Assembly: GCA_037074615.1 (NCBI GenBank)
Contig: CM073551.1
Location: 18,661,750-18,725,749 of the forward strand
Length of the DNA stretch: 64,000 bases
DNA from: Leucaena leucocephala
Taxonomy: Eukaryota; Streptophyta; Magnoliopsida; Fabales; Fabaceae
Direction of reading: 5' to 3'
This document shows, piece by piece, positions 12,118 through 23,792 of this stretch; position 1 is the stretch's first letter; each line of letters begins with the position of its first letter. The notes beneath the pieces were generated by a model that made no database searches, was not told where the DNA came from, and saw nothing but the letters and a program-made list of their open reading frames with translations. The translations under genes and the position numbers were made by a program.

Positions 12118-12799
12118 ATGGGTTCTCTTGTCATCCCCATTTTAATTATATTGCCTTGTATGTGATTTAATCAGCCCACGAAAATATATGCACCAAGAAT
12201 AGCCAATCTCTCTGCATGTGTATTATGTAGTTCATTAAAAAAAAAAGTTTAGTCCTAGTGAATGTGGTTTGTAATTGAGATGTGGTGTTTGGCTTTGGAG
12301 TATTTATTCAACTTTGTTATTATGTTGGGTAAAAATATGTCTCCCTTTCTATCATTGATTCTCCTCAAATATGAAGGAGTTATATCCATAGCTTGCATGA
12401 CTGATTCTTGACTCTGATCATATTCCTCTCATATTGTAACGATGGAAGACATATGGAGAGTTTTATTTTATAGTAATCTTCTGTACTATTTCCATTTTAC
12501 ATCTGAAAAAACTATAACTTCAGTTTTTTTTTTACTTGGTACAATTAGTTTTTATCTACTTATTTGTTATTTTGGTTCAACTATCTTTTTTTTTTTTTGG
12601 GTTAATTTTACATGTATCAAAAGTTGTGATAGACCTTGTTTAAAATAAAATGTTAATTCCTTATGAGATCTTGGAGGTAAATAAAAAATAAAAATAAAAA
12701 TAAAATCCCATATGAAGTTATATCTTAATTTGTAACTCTATTATTTGCATTAATCATGTGTCCTATATCTATTTAGTAGGCGTGACAGTGAACGTACAC
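12118..12799. other. Intergenic, nothing recognised
   Basis: AT-rich spacer with homopolymer T runs and an AAAAT repeat near 12680. No gene or terminal repeats seen. Confidence 0.5.
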
Positions 12800-13035
12800 A
12801 TAACATTAACATTGAATCTAAAGTTCCATTCTTGTATCAATGTTGTCAATATAAAATATCTCAGCAAGGGTTGATTTTTAAAGAAACGTTGACCCTTCCT
12901 TGAAAGTGGCTAACTTGACTCCAAAAGTTGTATATAATAGAATAAATAAATGGAATAATTAGTTGTTAAGCTGTCTCATCAGCTTTATTCCCCAATTTTC
13001 TCATACCTAAAAGATAATGTTATGGGAAAATTAAG
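12800..13035 (+). repeat. Duplicated methylesterase upstream block, orphan copy
   Basis: This block matches 15015-15245 in order: TTCTTGTATCAATGTTGTCA, the GTTGACCCTT stretch, GACTCCAAAAG, TGGAATAATTAGTTGTTAAG and CATACCTAAA(A)GATAATG. Since 15015-15245 lies just upstream of MES-A, the copy here looks like the upstream region of a third, lost unit of the MES array or an internal promoter duplication. No coding remnant follows it before the MITE at 13331. Confidence 0.7.
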
Positions 13036-13330
13036 TTTAACCTTAATAAATAAAATAGTACAATTACCATTTGTATTACTAATAACATGATTATATTAAT
13101 AATGGGTATGAACTACAAATAATGAAAATCAAAATTAATGCTAAATATTCCAATGCATCATAATTAGATCGTTTTGAAAATAAAACCTCCCTCCTAATTT
13201 GAAATTATATAATAAATTAGTCAACCGAGTAAAGAAGAAATAAATACACAATTCAATTAGATATTTTTAGTAATATCCAGTCTTAAATTTTTTTTAAGAC
13301 CAACTAGTATTCTAAAATTAAATTTTGGAT
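13036..13330. other. AT-rich spacer
   Basis: No gene or recognisable element between the orphan upstream block and the first GA-rich MITE. Confidence 0.5.
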
Positions 13331-13838
13331 ATAGTGTGTATTTGGATAAACTTTTGGAAAAGGATTTATAGAAAAAAAAAAGCTTTTAGAAAATGACTTT
13401 TAAAAAAGAGTTTATGGAAAAAAAGTAGTTCTGAATAAATAATTGTTTGGATAGTTATTTTTAAAATGACTTTTTGTATTGGTAAATTATTAAAAATGAT
13501 ATAATTTTATTAAAAAGAGGAGAGAGAGTAGAGAAGAGAGAGGAGAGAGGGTAGAGAAGAGAGAGGAGAGAGGAAAGAGGAGAGAGGATAGAGGAGAGAG
13601 GAGAGAGGGTGTAAGAAAAAGTAAGGGTAAAATAGTAATTGGATAGTCCATAAGCTCTTTTATTATTCCAAAACCTAGTTCCAGTAGCTTATTCAAAACC
13701 ATTGTTTTAAACCATAGTTTAGCCTAAAAGCACTTATGAACAAATATAGCTGTTTATTTTAAAATTTTCTTAAACCAAGATTTTGTTCAAAAAGGCTTCT
13801 AAAACTATGATTTTGCCTCAAACCAAATAGACCCATAT
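13331..13838 (+). mobile_element. GA-rich-core MITE, copy 1
   Basis: About 0.5 kb. The left end reads GTGTATTTGGATAAACTTTT and the right end CAAACCAAATAGACCC, imperfect inverted ends (GTATTTGG against CCAAATA). The core is a purine microsatellite of GAGAGG/GAGA runs (13510-13610), followed by the conserved GGTAAAATAGTAATTGGATA. No protein is encoded; the Ser/Leu-rich frames on the other strand are the microsatellite. The same element recurs at 18256, 18935 (inverted), 22841 and 61585. The superfamily is not clear. Confidence 0.75.
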
Positions 13839-14754
13839 ACTTGGTACCCTAAAACATGTGTTTAAAGTGATATTGTTTACTGATTTTCACTTGTATATAA
13901 TTAAAATAGATCATAATTGTAGAAATTATGGTACCTGAAATAATAATTATATAATTAGGAAATGTGCAACTCACCTATTTATATATTGTAAGTGCTATGT
14001 TAAGTAATAAATTTTTAATATTTTAATTATATATATCATTTTAAAAATAAATAGTAACATTTTTTTTACATTAAACACATAAAACATAAGAGGTTAGATT
14101 AAAAGCTTTTTATGGTTAACGTGAAATTTTTGTCTTAAAAGTTTTTATATAGAATTTATAGGTATTCGAATTTTTTTTCATAAATATTAGTATTGCCACA
14201 AAAGTTAAAAATAAATCAAGTCGTTTTAACCTTTAAAAAATTAATATTAATTATTAAAAAATTAACATTATCCATTAACATATTTTTAATTATTAGTGGT
14301 GATATTATTTCTTTTTAACAATTTTAGGGCGGTATTTATGTAAGAAAAACTACTAAATATCTACAATTTTTATGTGAAAACTTATAGAACAAAATTAGAT
14401 CTTAACCCTTACTTTTTAATTTTTAAGGTTTAGAATTTAATTAAAATTCATATCTAATAAGAGATTCACCATGTTTTAAATTTGGTTGTTAAAGGATTAG
14501 CACACTCCTTCCTTATTTAGATTTGAAACTAGTTATGAAAAATAGGTATAGTACGGTCTTTGTAATTAACCTCATCTAATGAAATAATTAAACTTACCAT
14601 TGTTGTTAGGGTTTAAATTAACATGTTTAATCAAATTGTAATGACATTGTTTAATAACTTGAGAAATCTTCGAGACATCCCTTTTGAAACCTGTGTTTTG
14701 GTTTCATTCTTATATCAACATGTGTTTTTAAACAATTTTCTTAATAACGTAACT
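13839..14754. other. Intergenic, nothing recognised
   Basis: Very AT-rich spacer upstream of MES-A. No supported gene. Confidence 0.5.
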
Positions 14755-14875
14755 ACATGTTAAGCTGTCCTATCAGCTCCAGTATTATTAATAGACCCCG
14801 TTACGTTAACGAGATATATTTTCTCACACACAAAATATCATGATTAACCAAAATAAATAAATCAAACACAATTTG
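14755..14875 (+). repeat. MES-array duplicated block
   Basis: Matches 20205-20330 upstream of MES-B almost base for base, including TAATAGACCCCGTTACGT and TTTTCTCACACACAAAATAT. It shows that the 5' flanks of MES-A and MES-B were copied together with the genes. Confidence 0.75.
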
Positions 14876-14999
14876 TATGTATTACATTACATCAACATGA
14901 AAATATTCAAAACCATAGAAATTTTTTTAAAACTTTTGATGACTATTTATTTAATTTTTTTATCTAACATATAGTTTAATTTAAAAATATTTTTTAAAC

Positions 15000-15528
15000 T
15001 ATCATAGGCACTTAGAATAAATTAACATTAAGTCTAAAATCCATTCTTGTATCAATATTGTCAATATAAAATATCTCCACAAGGATTGACTTTTAAAGAA
15101 TCGTTGACCCTTAAAAATGGCTGACTTGACTCCAAAAGCCGTAAATAATAGAATAAATAAATGGAATAATTAGTTGTTAAGCTGCCTCATCAGCTTTGTT
15201 CACCACTTATCTCATACCTAAAGATAATGTTATGGGGAAATTAAATAACTATATGTTAAGCTGTCCCATGTCCTGTATTAATACTTTAATAGCCTTAATA
15301 TATAGTAAAGTAAACTATAATATGATATAAAATCCATTCGGCCTGCTCTGTGCACGAATATTCGAATCACTATCTTATACTATCCCTTCTTCTTCTTCTT
15401 CTTTAATATGCATTAGAAAATTTCTATAACGCAGACAACAATTCAATATAAATCCATTTCGGATCTCTCCACTTTGTGATATTGACAACCAAAAGATCCA
15501 TCAAAGAAAGAGACAAAAGGCAATAATA
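15000..15528 (+). promoter_or_regulatory. MES-A promoter and leader
   Basis: Contains the block shared with 12800-13035 and then a stretch (15330-15528) nearly identical to 20560-20797 upstream of MES-B. Shared marks are CTCTGTGCACGAATATTCGA, the TTCTTC run, and a TATA-like CAATATAAATCC at 15445-15456 about 75 bp before the ATG. W-box-like TTGACC and TTGACT cores occur in the shared upstream part; their use in regulation is only inference. Confidence 0.6.
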
Positions 15529-16327
15529 ATGGAGATAGCGATGAAAAGAAAGAAGAATAACTCTCTTCTGATTCTTCCCATTCTTCTTCTCCTCATGAGT
15601 TTGCTTTCTCTCTCCTCAGCGTCTGGTAATGATTATCAGAAGAAGAAGCACTTTGTGTTAATCCATGGAGGCGGTCATGGCGCGTGGTGCTGGTACAAGG
15701 TGGCAACTCTTCTGAGATCAGAGGGCCATAACGTGACAACGGTTGAGTTGGGTGCTTCTGGAATAAACCCTAAGCAAGTGAATGAGATACGTTCCATTTC
15801 TGATTACTACGAGCCGTTGATGGAGTTCATGGCGTCGGTTCCGGTGACAGAGAAGGTGATATTGGTGGGACATAGCTTAGGAGGGGTCTCTACTTCGGTC
15901 GCCATGCAAAAGCTTCCACATAAAATATCAGTTGCAGTTTTTGCTACTGCCTTTGTTCTTAGCCAAAACCTCTCCTATCCCACTCTTCTCTCTGAGGTAA
16001 TTCTTAAGTTATTTAAATATGGAAAAATTAATCATTTGTTAAATTAGAGGGGCAGATTATAAACCTACGACCTACAAGTAGGGAAATTAATCATTTTTAA
16101 AAGTCTTCTTTATATAATTTTAAATCGATTAAAATTTAATCCCTAAATTTTAATTTATTACAACTTATTCATTATAGTTTCAACTATTTAAACGGTTATG
16201 AGTCCCTAAGTTTTAAACAAATAACTTAGTCTTTATAATTTTATGAACTGAGTTTTAACCAAATTAAAATTATAGAGATATAAAATTCATAAATTAAGTT
16301 ATAACCGGATCAAAACTACTAGCATAT

Positions 16328-17662
16328 CACTGCTGGAAAATAGGCTTTTTAAAGCCCCATTTTTAAACCGGTCACTGCGGAGACGGTTTAAAAAAAATGA
16401 CCGGTGGCATTTTTGTAAATAAGATGAAATATTTACACCAGTCATAAAATATGACCGCTGTAAAAAGTAATGACCGGTGTAAAAAGTCATGAGCGGTGGC
16501 ATTTTTGTAAATAAGGTGAAATATTTACACCGGTCGTAAAATATGACCGCTGTAAAAAGTCATTACCGGTGTAAAAAGTCATGAGCGGTGGTATTTTTGT
16601 AAATAAGGTGAAATATTTACACCGGTCGTAAAATATGACCGGTGTAAAAAGTCATGACCGGTGTAAAAAGTCATGACCGGTGGCATTTTTGTAAATAAGG
16701 TGAAATATTTACACCGGTCTTAAAATATGACCGCTGTAAAAAGTCATGAGCGGTGGCATTAATTTTTTATGATTCCCTATCTTCACAAATCATATCGTCG
16801 TCCCTCGAGAAAACTAGCCAAGGGAGAACACATGGTGACAGGAAGCTCCACCTTCGTAACACACTGTCTAAAGCTCGCCGAAGAAGAAGACCTAGATATG
16901 CGATGACCCATACCTGTACTCGTTGTTCTCTATTGTTGAAGTCAGTCGTTGTAACCTCTAAAGCTCACCAAAGAAGAAGATCTAGATCTGCGATGGTGGG
17001 TGTCTATTTTTTTGTTTATTTCTTTCTCGATTTTGTTTAAATATATTTCTGTTCACTTTTAACTGGGTAAGTCGGAGGAATTGTGACTATGTTTCTGTGA
17101 TATCTTTAATTAGGTAACGGCGTTTCTAGGTTTTCGTTTTTATATATATATTTGAGTTTTTGCCTCATTTATTTCTGGGTTCTGTTTAAATATATTTTTG
17201 TTTGCTTTTGAGCAGGTAACCAAAAGGAATTGTGACGATATTTTTGTGATATCTTCAATTAGGTGATGATGTTTATGGGTTTTTATTTCTGCGCATATAT
17301 CTAAGTTTTTGTTTCTTTCGTTTCTGGGTTCTTTAGTTTTTTCTTTCTTCCTCTTTTTTGTTCTCTGCTTGCATTTTACAGGTACCTATTCTTCTTCATC
17401 ACTCTTCTCCTCCTTCAGATTTGTGACGAAGAAGAAAATAATTTTGGATCTAGAGTTTTTTTATTCTGATTTTTTTTTATTTTTACATTACTTTTTAAAC
17501 CGGGTGTATGAAATAACCGATTTAAAAAAACTGATTGTTTACACCGGTCATACAACCGGTGTAGAATATTAAACTTTTTACACGGGCTGTTTCTACACCG
17601 GATCAAAGTTCGGTGTATAAGTCTATTTTCAACCGATTTAGAAAGCCTTTTTTCCAGCCGTG
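16328..17662. mobile_element. Non-autonomous CACTA (En/Spm-type) element
   Basis: 1335 bp bounded by inverted ends CACTGCTGGAAAATAGGC (left) and, reversed, CACGGCTGGAAAAAAGGC (right). The 3-bp duplication TAT (16325-16327 and 17663-17665) is what CACTA elements make. Just inside the ends are many copies of TACACCGGT/ACCGGTGTAAAAAGTCATGA, the subterminal transposase-binding repeats expected of this class; on the left they form a tandem array (16360-16760) with a period near 95 bp. The interior has two related segments around AAGCTCRCCRAAGAAGAAGA and no transposase frame. It lies in intron 1 of MES-A. Confidence 0.88.
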
Positions 17663-17975
17663 TATGTGAGTCATAGTAAAACAACTTATTTATCATGTAT
17701 TGTATAAGACTATTTTGCATGTATCCAAAAGAAAATTGGATTTTGAACAGGCATGCATGCATAAATTGGGGTGTTTATCATATTTTATTGAAATTATTTT
17801 GGTTATGGATGGATTTAAATATCAATTAAAAGAATAATTATTACATTACAGATCAGCAGAAGAAACATTTCATTGATGGACACACAATTTTTCTTTGGAG
17901 ATGGGCCCACTAACCCTCCCACCTCTAGAGTGCTTGGGCCCAATTTCATGGCAACCCGTATGTATCAATTATCCC

Positions 17976-18158
17976 CCCTTACCAACGAGTGGTAAGCGGC
18001 TCGGTATCGCTTAAGCGAGGTCTCGAGTTCGAGCCTTGGCGTACGCAGAAAATCCCCGTTGGGAGACTCACCCACCATAGCCAGGTGCGCGACGCGGGTC
18101 GGATCCGGATATAGTCGGGGCAAAGCTCCGGTGAACCGGGTGGGCATCCAAAAAAAAA
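17976..18158 (+). mobile_element. SINE family 1, copy 1 (inside MES-A exon 2)
   Basis: tRNA-related SINE of about 180 bp with an A-box-like GAGTGGTAAGCGGCTCGG, a B-box GAGTTCGAGCC, a conserved body (GGGAGACTCACCCACCATAG) and a poly(A) tail. It is flanked by AATTATCCC (17967-17975 and 18159-18167). The paralogue MES-B has the uninterrupted site (CAATTATCCCCACCAGAG at 21512-21529). Confidence 0.9.
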
Positions 18159-18255
18159 AATTATCCCACCCTGAGGTAATATATCTCTCTCACTCTCTTC
18201 AATGTTAGAGACTGATATTAGCCCATTTTCCCAAATTAATATGGGCCTTAAAAAA

Positions 18256-18768
18256 TAGTTTATAAAAAAAGAGGGTTTATGGACAGCTTATGGAAAAAGG
18301 CTTTTAGAGAAGAGTTTATGAAAAAAAAATAATTTTTAATAAATAAGTGTTTGAATAGTTATTTTTAGAATGACTTTTTATATTGGTAAATTACTAAAAA
18401 ATGATATTATTTGATTAAAAGTAAGAGGGAGGAGAGAGGTAGAGAAAAGATAAGAGAGAGGAGAGAGGGTAGATGAGAGAGGAGAGATGAGAGAAAAGAG
18501 GAGAGAGGAGAGGGCTAGAGAGGAGAGAGGAGAGAGGGTGTCAGAAAAAGTAGGGGTAAAATAGTAATTGGATGGTTCATAAGCTCTTTTACTGTTCAAA
18601 AAGCTAGTTTTAATAGCTTATTCAAAACCATGATTTTAAACCATGATTTTGCCTAAAAGCACTTATGGACAAATATGACTGTTTGTTTTAAAATTTTCCC
18701 AAACCAAGATTTTGCCCAAAAGGGCTTTTAAAACCATGATTTGGGGTAAACCCAAATAGGCCCTATAT
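18256..18768 (+). mobile_element. GA-rich-core MITE, copy 2
   Basis: Same element as at 13331: TTTATGGAAAAAGGCTTTTA at the left, a GAGAGG-rich core at 18425-18540, GGGGTAAAATAGTAATTGGA and the right end CCCAAATAGGCCC. It lies in intron 2 of MES-A. Confidence 0.75.
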
Positions 18769-18934
18769 CTCTCATTCTCTTCAATGTTAAAAGGAAATTG
18801 AGAAAAAACATCTTATATTTATTTAAATTAACTAATTTATTTTATTTTTTTAATTTACTTATATTAATTATATAACTCTTATATTATGAGCAGGAGGTAG
18901 TAGTATTATTCAATGTGGAGAATGATATTGTATA

Positions 18935-19462
18935 AGGGGCATGTTTGGAAAATAATAAAATTATGGTTTTAAAAGGGCTTCTGGCCCAAACCTCAATTTG
19001 GAGAAATTTTAAAACAAACAGTCATATTTGTCCAAACCTCAGTTTGGACCAAATCCTGGTTTAAAACTATGGTTTCAGATAAGCCGGTCAGAGTAGCTTT
19101 TGGAACAGTAAAAAAGCTTATGAACTACTTAATTACTATTTTACCTTTATTTTTTCTTACACCCTCTCTCCTCTCTCCTCTATCTTTTCCACTATCTCTC
19201 ATCTCTCATCTATTTTCTATCTTCTTCACCCTCTCTCCTCTATCTTTTTTACCCTCTCTTCTCTCTCATCTCTCATACATACCATTTTAGTAATTTTTCA
19301 ATTATAAAATCATTTTTTTGGTAATAACTATCAAAATACTCATTTATCCAGAATTTTTTTTTTTCCATAAGCTGTTCTCTAAAAGCCATTTTTCATAAAC
19401 TGTCCAAAAGCCCGTTTTTTATATAAGTCATTTTTTAAAATCTTATCTAAACACACACAAGA
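18935..19462 (-). mobile_element. GA-rich-core MITE, copy 3 (inverted)
   Basis: Reverse-oriented copy: it begins GGGGCATGTTTGG and ends ATCTAAACACACACAA, with a CT-rich core (TCTCTCCTCTC runs, 19160-19275) between. Copies 2 and 3 form a large inverted pair in one intron, which could fold in the pre-mRNA. Confidence 0.75.
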
Positions 19463-19882
19463 TAATTAATACTAATAGTGTATTTTTTTGTTCATGAATA
19501 TAAGAATTAGATAATTAATTTATATAAATTAAAAAATTAATTTAATTAATTATTTACTTATTTGGTAAAAAAATGTATATTGATTTTCGTACAGGATTTG
19601 ACACTGGCACTGTCGCTGGTGAGGCCTGTGCCAATCTACAATGATGCTGAATTACTGAAGAAAGAAACAGATGTGACAAGCAGCAGAAATGGAAGAGTCC
19701 CAAAAATATTCATCATCTCTAAGAATGATGACTTGATTACAGAAGACCTTCAAAATTGGATGATTCAGAGATGTCTTCCATTTGAACATGTCAAAGTGAT
19801 AGAAAGTTCAGATCATATGGTCATGTTTTCTCAACCACTCAAGCTTACCTCTCACCTTCTACACATCGCCAACATGTATTAA

Positions 19883-20204
19883 TTGGATATTTTTGCAATA
19901 ATATAATTAAAATTGCAGTTGTGCTTGTTTTTGTCGTAGAGGAGAGAGAGAAAAGATGAAAAATCATGAATGCTTGTTTGGTAAGATTCCCAGTAATGGA
20001 AAAATGGACGCCTATGGAAATCTAATCTAACTTTTAACATATATAAAATGTGCAAATACTCAAATGCCCTCCACATATAAGAAAAGAAACACCTCACCTA
20101 CCTACCACCTGAAACTTCCGATCACCCACTCCCATACCTCACGAAAATCAAAAGCTTTACGCATAAGGAAATCAAAACCATTAAGGAACCTTAATAAAGT
20201 AATA
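19883..20204. other. MES-A downstream spacer
   Basis: 3' flank of MES-A. No further element recognised. Confidence 0.4.
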
Positions 20205-20803
20205 TATGTTAAGCTGTCCTATCAGCTCTAGTATTATTAATAGACCCCGTTACGTCAACGAGATATATTTTCTCACACACAAAATATCATAATTAACCAA
20301 AATAAATAAATCAAACACAAGTTGTATTAAACTATATTTATAATGGATATGAACTACGGACAACGAAAATCAGATCAGAAGATTACTTACCCTATAGTCA
20401 CTAGTAAGCTAAATATTCCAACGTCATGCATATAATTAATACAGAGAAATTTGCATTTAGTGTTTCTAGTTTAGAGAGAGGGAGGGAGTATTTCGGACAA
20501 GAGAGATTAAAATTAAATTACTTACAAATTAATCAATAAAATAGTAAAAGTAAACTATAATATGATATAAAATCCATTCGGCCGGCTCTGTGCACGAATA
20601 TTCGAATCACTATCTTATACTATCCCTTCTTCTTCTTCTTATTTAATATGCATTCGAAAATTTCTATAACACAGCCAACAATTCAATATAAACCCATTTC
20701 GGATCTCTCCACGTTGTGATATTGACAACCAAAAGATCCATCAAAGAAAGAGACAAAAGCTAGGAGTACTAGTGAAGATCAGGCAATAATAATAGAGGTG
20801 GCA
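20205..20803 (+). promoter_or_regulatory. MES-B promoter and leader
   Basis: Duplicated upstream region: 20205-20330 matches 14755-14875 and 20560-20797 matches 15330-15528. A TATA-like CAATATAAACCC lies at 20694-20705. The MES-A start codon corresponds here to ATA, so translation would begin at the downstream ATG (20804), five codons in. Confidence 0.6.
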
Positions 20804-21689
20804 ATGAAAAGAAAGAAGAACATCTGTGTACTGATTCTTCCTCTTCTTCTTCTTCTCATGAGTTTGCCTTCTCTCTCAGCGTCTGGTAATAATTATGGGA
20901 AGAAGAAGCACTTCGTATTAATCCATGGAGCCTATCACGGCGCGTGGTGCTGGTACAAGGTGGCGACTCTTTTGAGATCAGAGGGCCATAACGTGACAAC
21001 GTTTGACTTGACCGCTTCTGGAATAAATCTATCCTAAGCAAGTGAACCAGATACGTTCGATTTCCGATTACTACGAGCCATTGATGGTGTTCATGGCGTC
21101 GGTTCCAGCGACGGAGAAGGTGATATTGGTGGGACATAGCTTAGGAGGGGTCTCTACTTCTGTTGCCATGGAGAGGTTTCCTCATAAAATATCAGTTTCA
21201 GTTTTTGTTACTTCTTCTGTTCTAAGCCAAAACCTCTCATATCCTGCTATTCTCTCTGAGGTAATTTAGGCTTTGATACTTAACAATAATAATGTTTGAG
21301 TAATCCATTGTTGTTACTATTGAATAGGATTATCTTATTGTAAATATTTTGGTTTAAGGATTTTCTATGAATCAAGAGAATAAATATACTACAGGTGAGC
21401 AGAAGAAATATTCCACCAGTGATGGACACACAATTTTTCTTTGAAGATGGGCCCACCAAGCCTCCCACTGCTAGACTTGCAGGGCCCAAATTAATGGCTA
21501 CCCTTATGTATCAATTATCCCCACCAGAGGTAAATCACACTTTTCACTCTCTCCATTGTTAATCAGACACTGATTAGCATATTTAATAGAATAATAATTA
21601 ATAGTATAAGGTTTGATACAATGTTAGTACTACTATTCAATGTTTGGAATGATATTTGTATATAAGACAATATATATGTTTAATACATT

Positions 21690-22015
21690 ATTATAGTTTT
21701 TTTCTTTTCTTTTTGACCAAAACATTCAATTTTATTAATACCAAAAAGGAGTATTACAAACAACAATAGCCGAAGCAAAATAAAACTCTGGAAAAAACGT
21801 ATCTATATACAAGCTAGCACACACCTCACACCTATACAAACTGCAAAGTACAAAAAAAACTTAAAACAAACCAAATATATAACCAACATCAACAAACAAC
21901 CCCCAACAAGCTTAATTCCCTTGAGCGGACCCTTACTTATCATCTTTGACATTACATCAAGTATCAAGATAAAGATGTAAGGGGACAATGGACCCTTGCC
22001 TTACCCCTCATTGCA
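21690..22015 (-). mobile_element. LINE reverse-transcriptase fragment
   Basis: On the minus strand 21800-21988 reads LSPYIFILILDVMSKMI followed by GIKLVGG, which is the block after the QGDPLSPYLF signature of LINE reverse transcriptases, with GVRQG just before it out of frame. The element then jumps to a LINE-like 3' end (TTGTAATACTCCTTTTTGGT, about 21740-21760). The frame is broken and most of the element is missing. Confidence 0.7.
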
Positions 22016-22840
22016 TTATTATAGTATTTGACAAGATTTATTAGAATATCATATGGAATGTTAGGTTTACTTTGGTAAAGAAAAATTAAAGATGATGACA
22101 TATAAGCTTATATAATACATTTATCTGGATCAAACAAGTCATAAGGTCATAATGACTTGTACTAGCTTATTATATATAATCATGTCTTATGCATCATATC
22201 AAATGGACCCTTATAAATGAACATAGTTAATCTCTCCTTAGTCAATAATAACATAAGGAACATTAATCTCTAAGTCCTTATAATTTGCCTCAGTTTTGAA
22301 TTAAGTCCCTATAGTTTATTTTGTTTGAATTAGGTCCTTATTGTTTGATCTATTAATTTTACTTAAAGATTTTATGAAATTTCATATATAGAAATGCATG
22401 ACTGTTAATTAAACTAAAGATATTTCATAAAGTCCATGCAGTTATATAAATCAAAAGACAAAAAGTACCCATTTGAACCTCTAATTTTATACAAGGTTTT
22501 AGTTTGATACCTTAGTCTGTTGAAACGTCTTTTTACTCCTCTAATCTCAACACATTTAGTCTCAAATTATTAATTTTTTGTAACTATCATTATTATTTTA
22601 AAAATTAAAACTAAATATTTCAATATTTGATAATATTTTGTCAAAATTAAAAATTTTAATTTTAGCATTTTTTTTACTATGTTAGAGTTAAAGGACTCAG
22701 AAGATATTTTATGACGTTAATTAAGGAATCAAAATGAAACAAGATATTTTTGCCAAATTAAAATTAATGATCTTTTACACTGAAGAATTAACGCCTATAA
22801 CAAATTAAACTATAAAAGCCCAACTTAGACAAAATAAATT

Positions 22841-23378
22841 ACGGTGTTTGAATAAACTTTTAGAAGAGGGCTTATAAAAAACAATTTAGACAACCTTTAG
22901 AAAATAACTTCTGGAGAAGAGCTTATAGAAAAAAAATAATTTTAAATAAATGAATATTTAGATAGTTATTTTCAGAAGGACTTTTGTTATTAAAAAATTA
23001 CTAAAATTAGTATAATTTTATTAAAAATAAGATAGATGAGAGAAGGTAAAAAAAAGAGAGAAGAGATGATAGAATTAAGAAAGATGGTGAAAAATATATA
23101 AGATAGAGGAGATAGGGTGGAAAAGAGAGAAGAAAAAGAAAAGAGAGTGTGAGAAAAAATAGAGATAAAATAGTAATTAGATAATCTATAAGTTCTTTTA
23201 CTATTCCATAAGCTATTCTCAGTAGTTTATATAAAACCTTAGTTTTAAACTATAATTTGATCTAAAAATCCGTTTGAACAAATATGCCTTTTTATTTTAA
23301 AATTTCTCTAAATTAAGATTTGAACCAGAAGCTTTTTTAAAATATAGGTTTTTAGCCGGGCATTATATAGGCCTGATG
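22841..23378 (+). mobile_element. GA-rich-core MITE, copy 4
   Basis: Older copy of the element: GGTGTTTGAATAAACTTTTA at the left, a diverged purine core (23030-23150), AGATAAAATAGTAATTAGAT and a right end near CATTATATAGGCC. It lies in intron 2 of MES-B. Confidence 0.65.
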
Positions 23379-23792
23379 CAAAATTAAAGTAAATTATAAG
23401 AATCTACCAATAAATTTTTTCAATAATACTCGATATTATTGTAAAGTACAAAGCATGTGTGAGTGTGTGTATATGGAATTAACCAAAGCCTAAATGATAT
23501 ATAGGATTTGACACTTGCACTGTCGCTGGTGAGGCCTGTTCCGATCTACAATGATGCTGAATTATTGACAAAAGAAACAGAAGTCACAAGTAGCAGAAAT
23601 GGAAGAGTCCCAAAAATATACATCATCTCTAAGAATGACAAGTTGCTCACAGAGGACTTCCAAAATTGGATAATTGATAGATCTCTTCCATTTGATGATA
23701 TCAAAGTGATTGAAGGTTCAGATCATATGGTCATGTTTTCTCAACCCCTCAAGCTAACCTCTCATCTTCTGCAGATCGCCAACATGTATTAG

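Larger units (their letters stand above)
15529..19882 (+). pseudogene. Methylesterase A (MES family), exon 2 broken by a SINE
   Basis: Three exons: 15529-15996, 17852-18175 (including the SINE) and 19595-19882. Alpha/beta hydrolase of the SABP2/MES family, which hydrolyses methyl esters such as methyl salicylate, methyl jasmonate or methyl-IAA. A hydrophobic N-terminal stretch (residues about 13-30) precedes HFVLIHGGGHGAWCW. The nucleophile motif is GHSLGG (Ser116). Exon 3 carries the acid region (SKNDDLI) and the catalytic His (SSDHMVMF). Family members usually lack the N-terminal hydrophobic segment, so secretion or membrane targeting is possible. A SINE at about 17976-18158 interrupts the YQLS(H/P)PE motif and brings an in-frame TAA at 17993-17995, which cuts off exon 3. 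Without that insertion all three exons read open and in phase. Intron 1 holds a CACTA element and intron 2 two MITEs. Confidence 0.85.
20804..23792 (+). pseudogene. Methylesterase B (MES family), frameshifted in exon 1
   Basis: Exons: 20804 to about 21259, 21395-21529 and 23505-23792. It is a close tandem copy of MES-A with the same hydrophobic N-terminus, HFVLIHGAYHGAWCWYKV, nucleophile motif GHSLGG, MDTQFFFEDGPTKPPTARL in exon 2, and exon 3 with the acid region SKNDKLL and catalytic His in GSDHMVMF. Exon 2 lacks the SINE. Against MES-A, which reads AATAAACCCTAAGC, this copy reads AATAAATCTATCCTAAGC near 21026: four extra bases shift the frame after about residue 76 and give a stop at once, before the catalytic Ser. 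Everything downstream is open in the correct frame, so the lesion looks young. Intron 2 contains a LINE fragment and a MITE. Confidence 0.85.

Noticed and set aside
13490..13702. Ser/Leu-rich small proteins (also at 18378-18599 and 19069-19290)
   Set aside because: They are translations of the GA/CT microsatellite inside the MITE copies.
17985..18040. Real tRNA gene
   Set aside because: A- and B-box-like motifs are present, but no cloverleaf or acceptor stem forms and the segment recurs with poly(A) and target duplications, so it is a SINE.
17965..18147. Minus-strand 60-codon frame
   Set aside because: It is the reverse of the SINE, with no coding relation.
20856..21137. Minus-strand 93-codon frame
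   Set aside because: Antisense shadow of MES-B exon 1.
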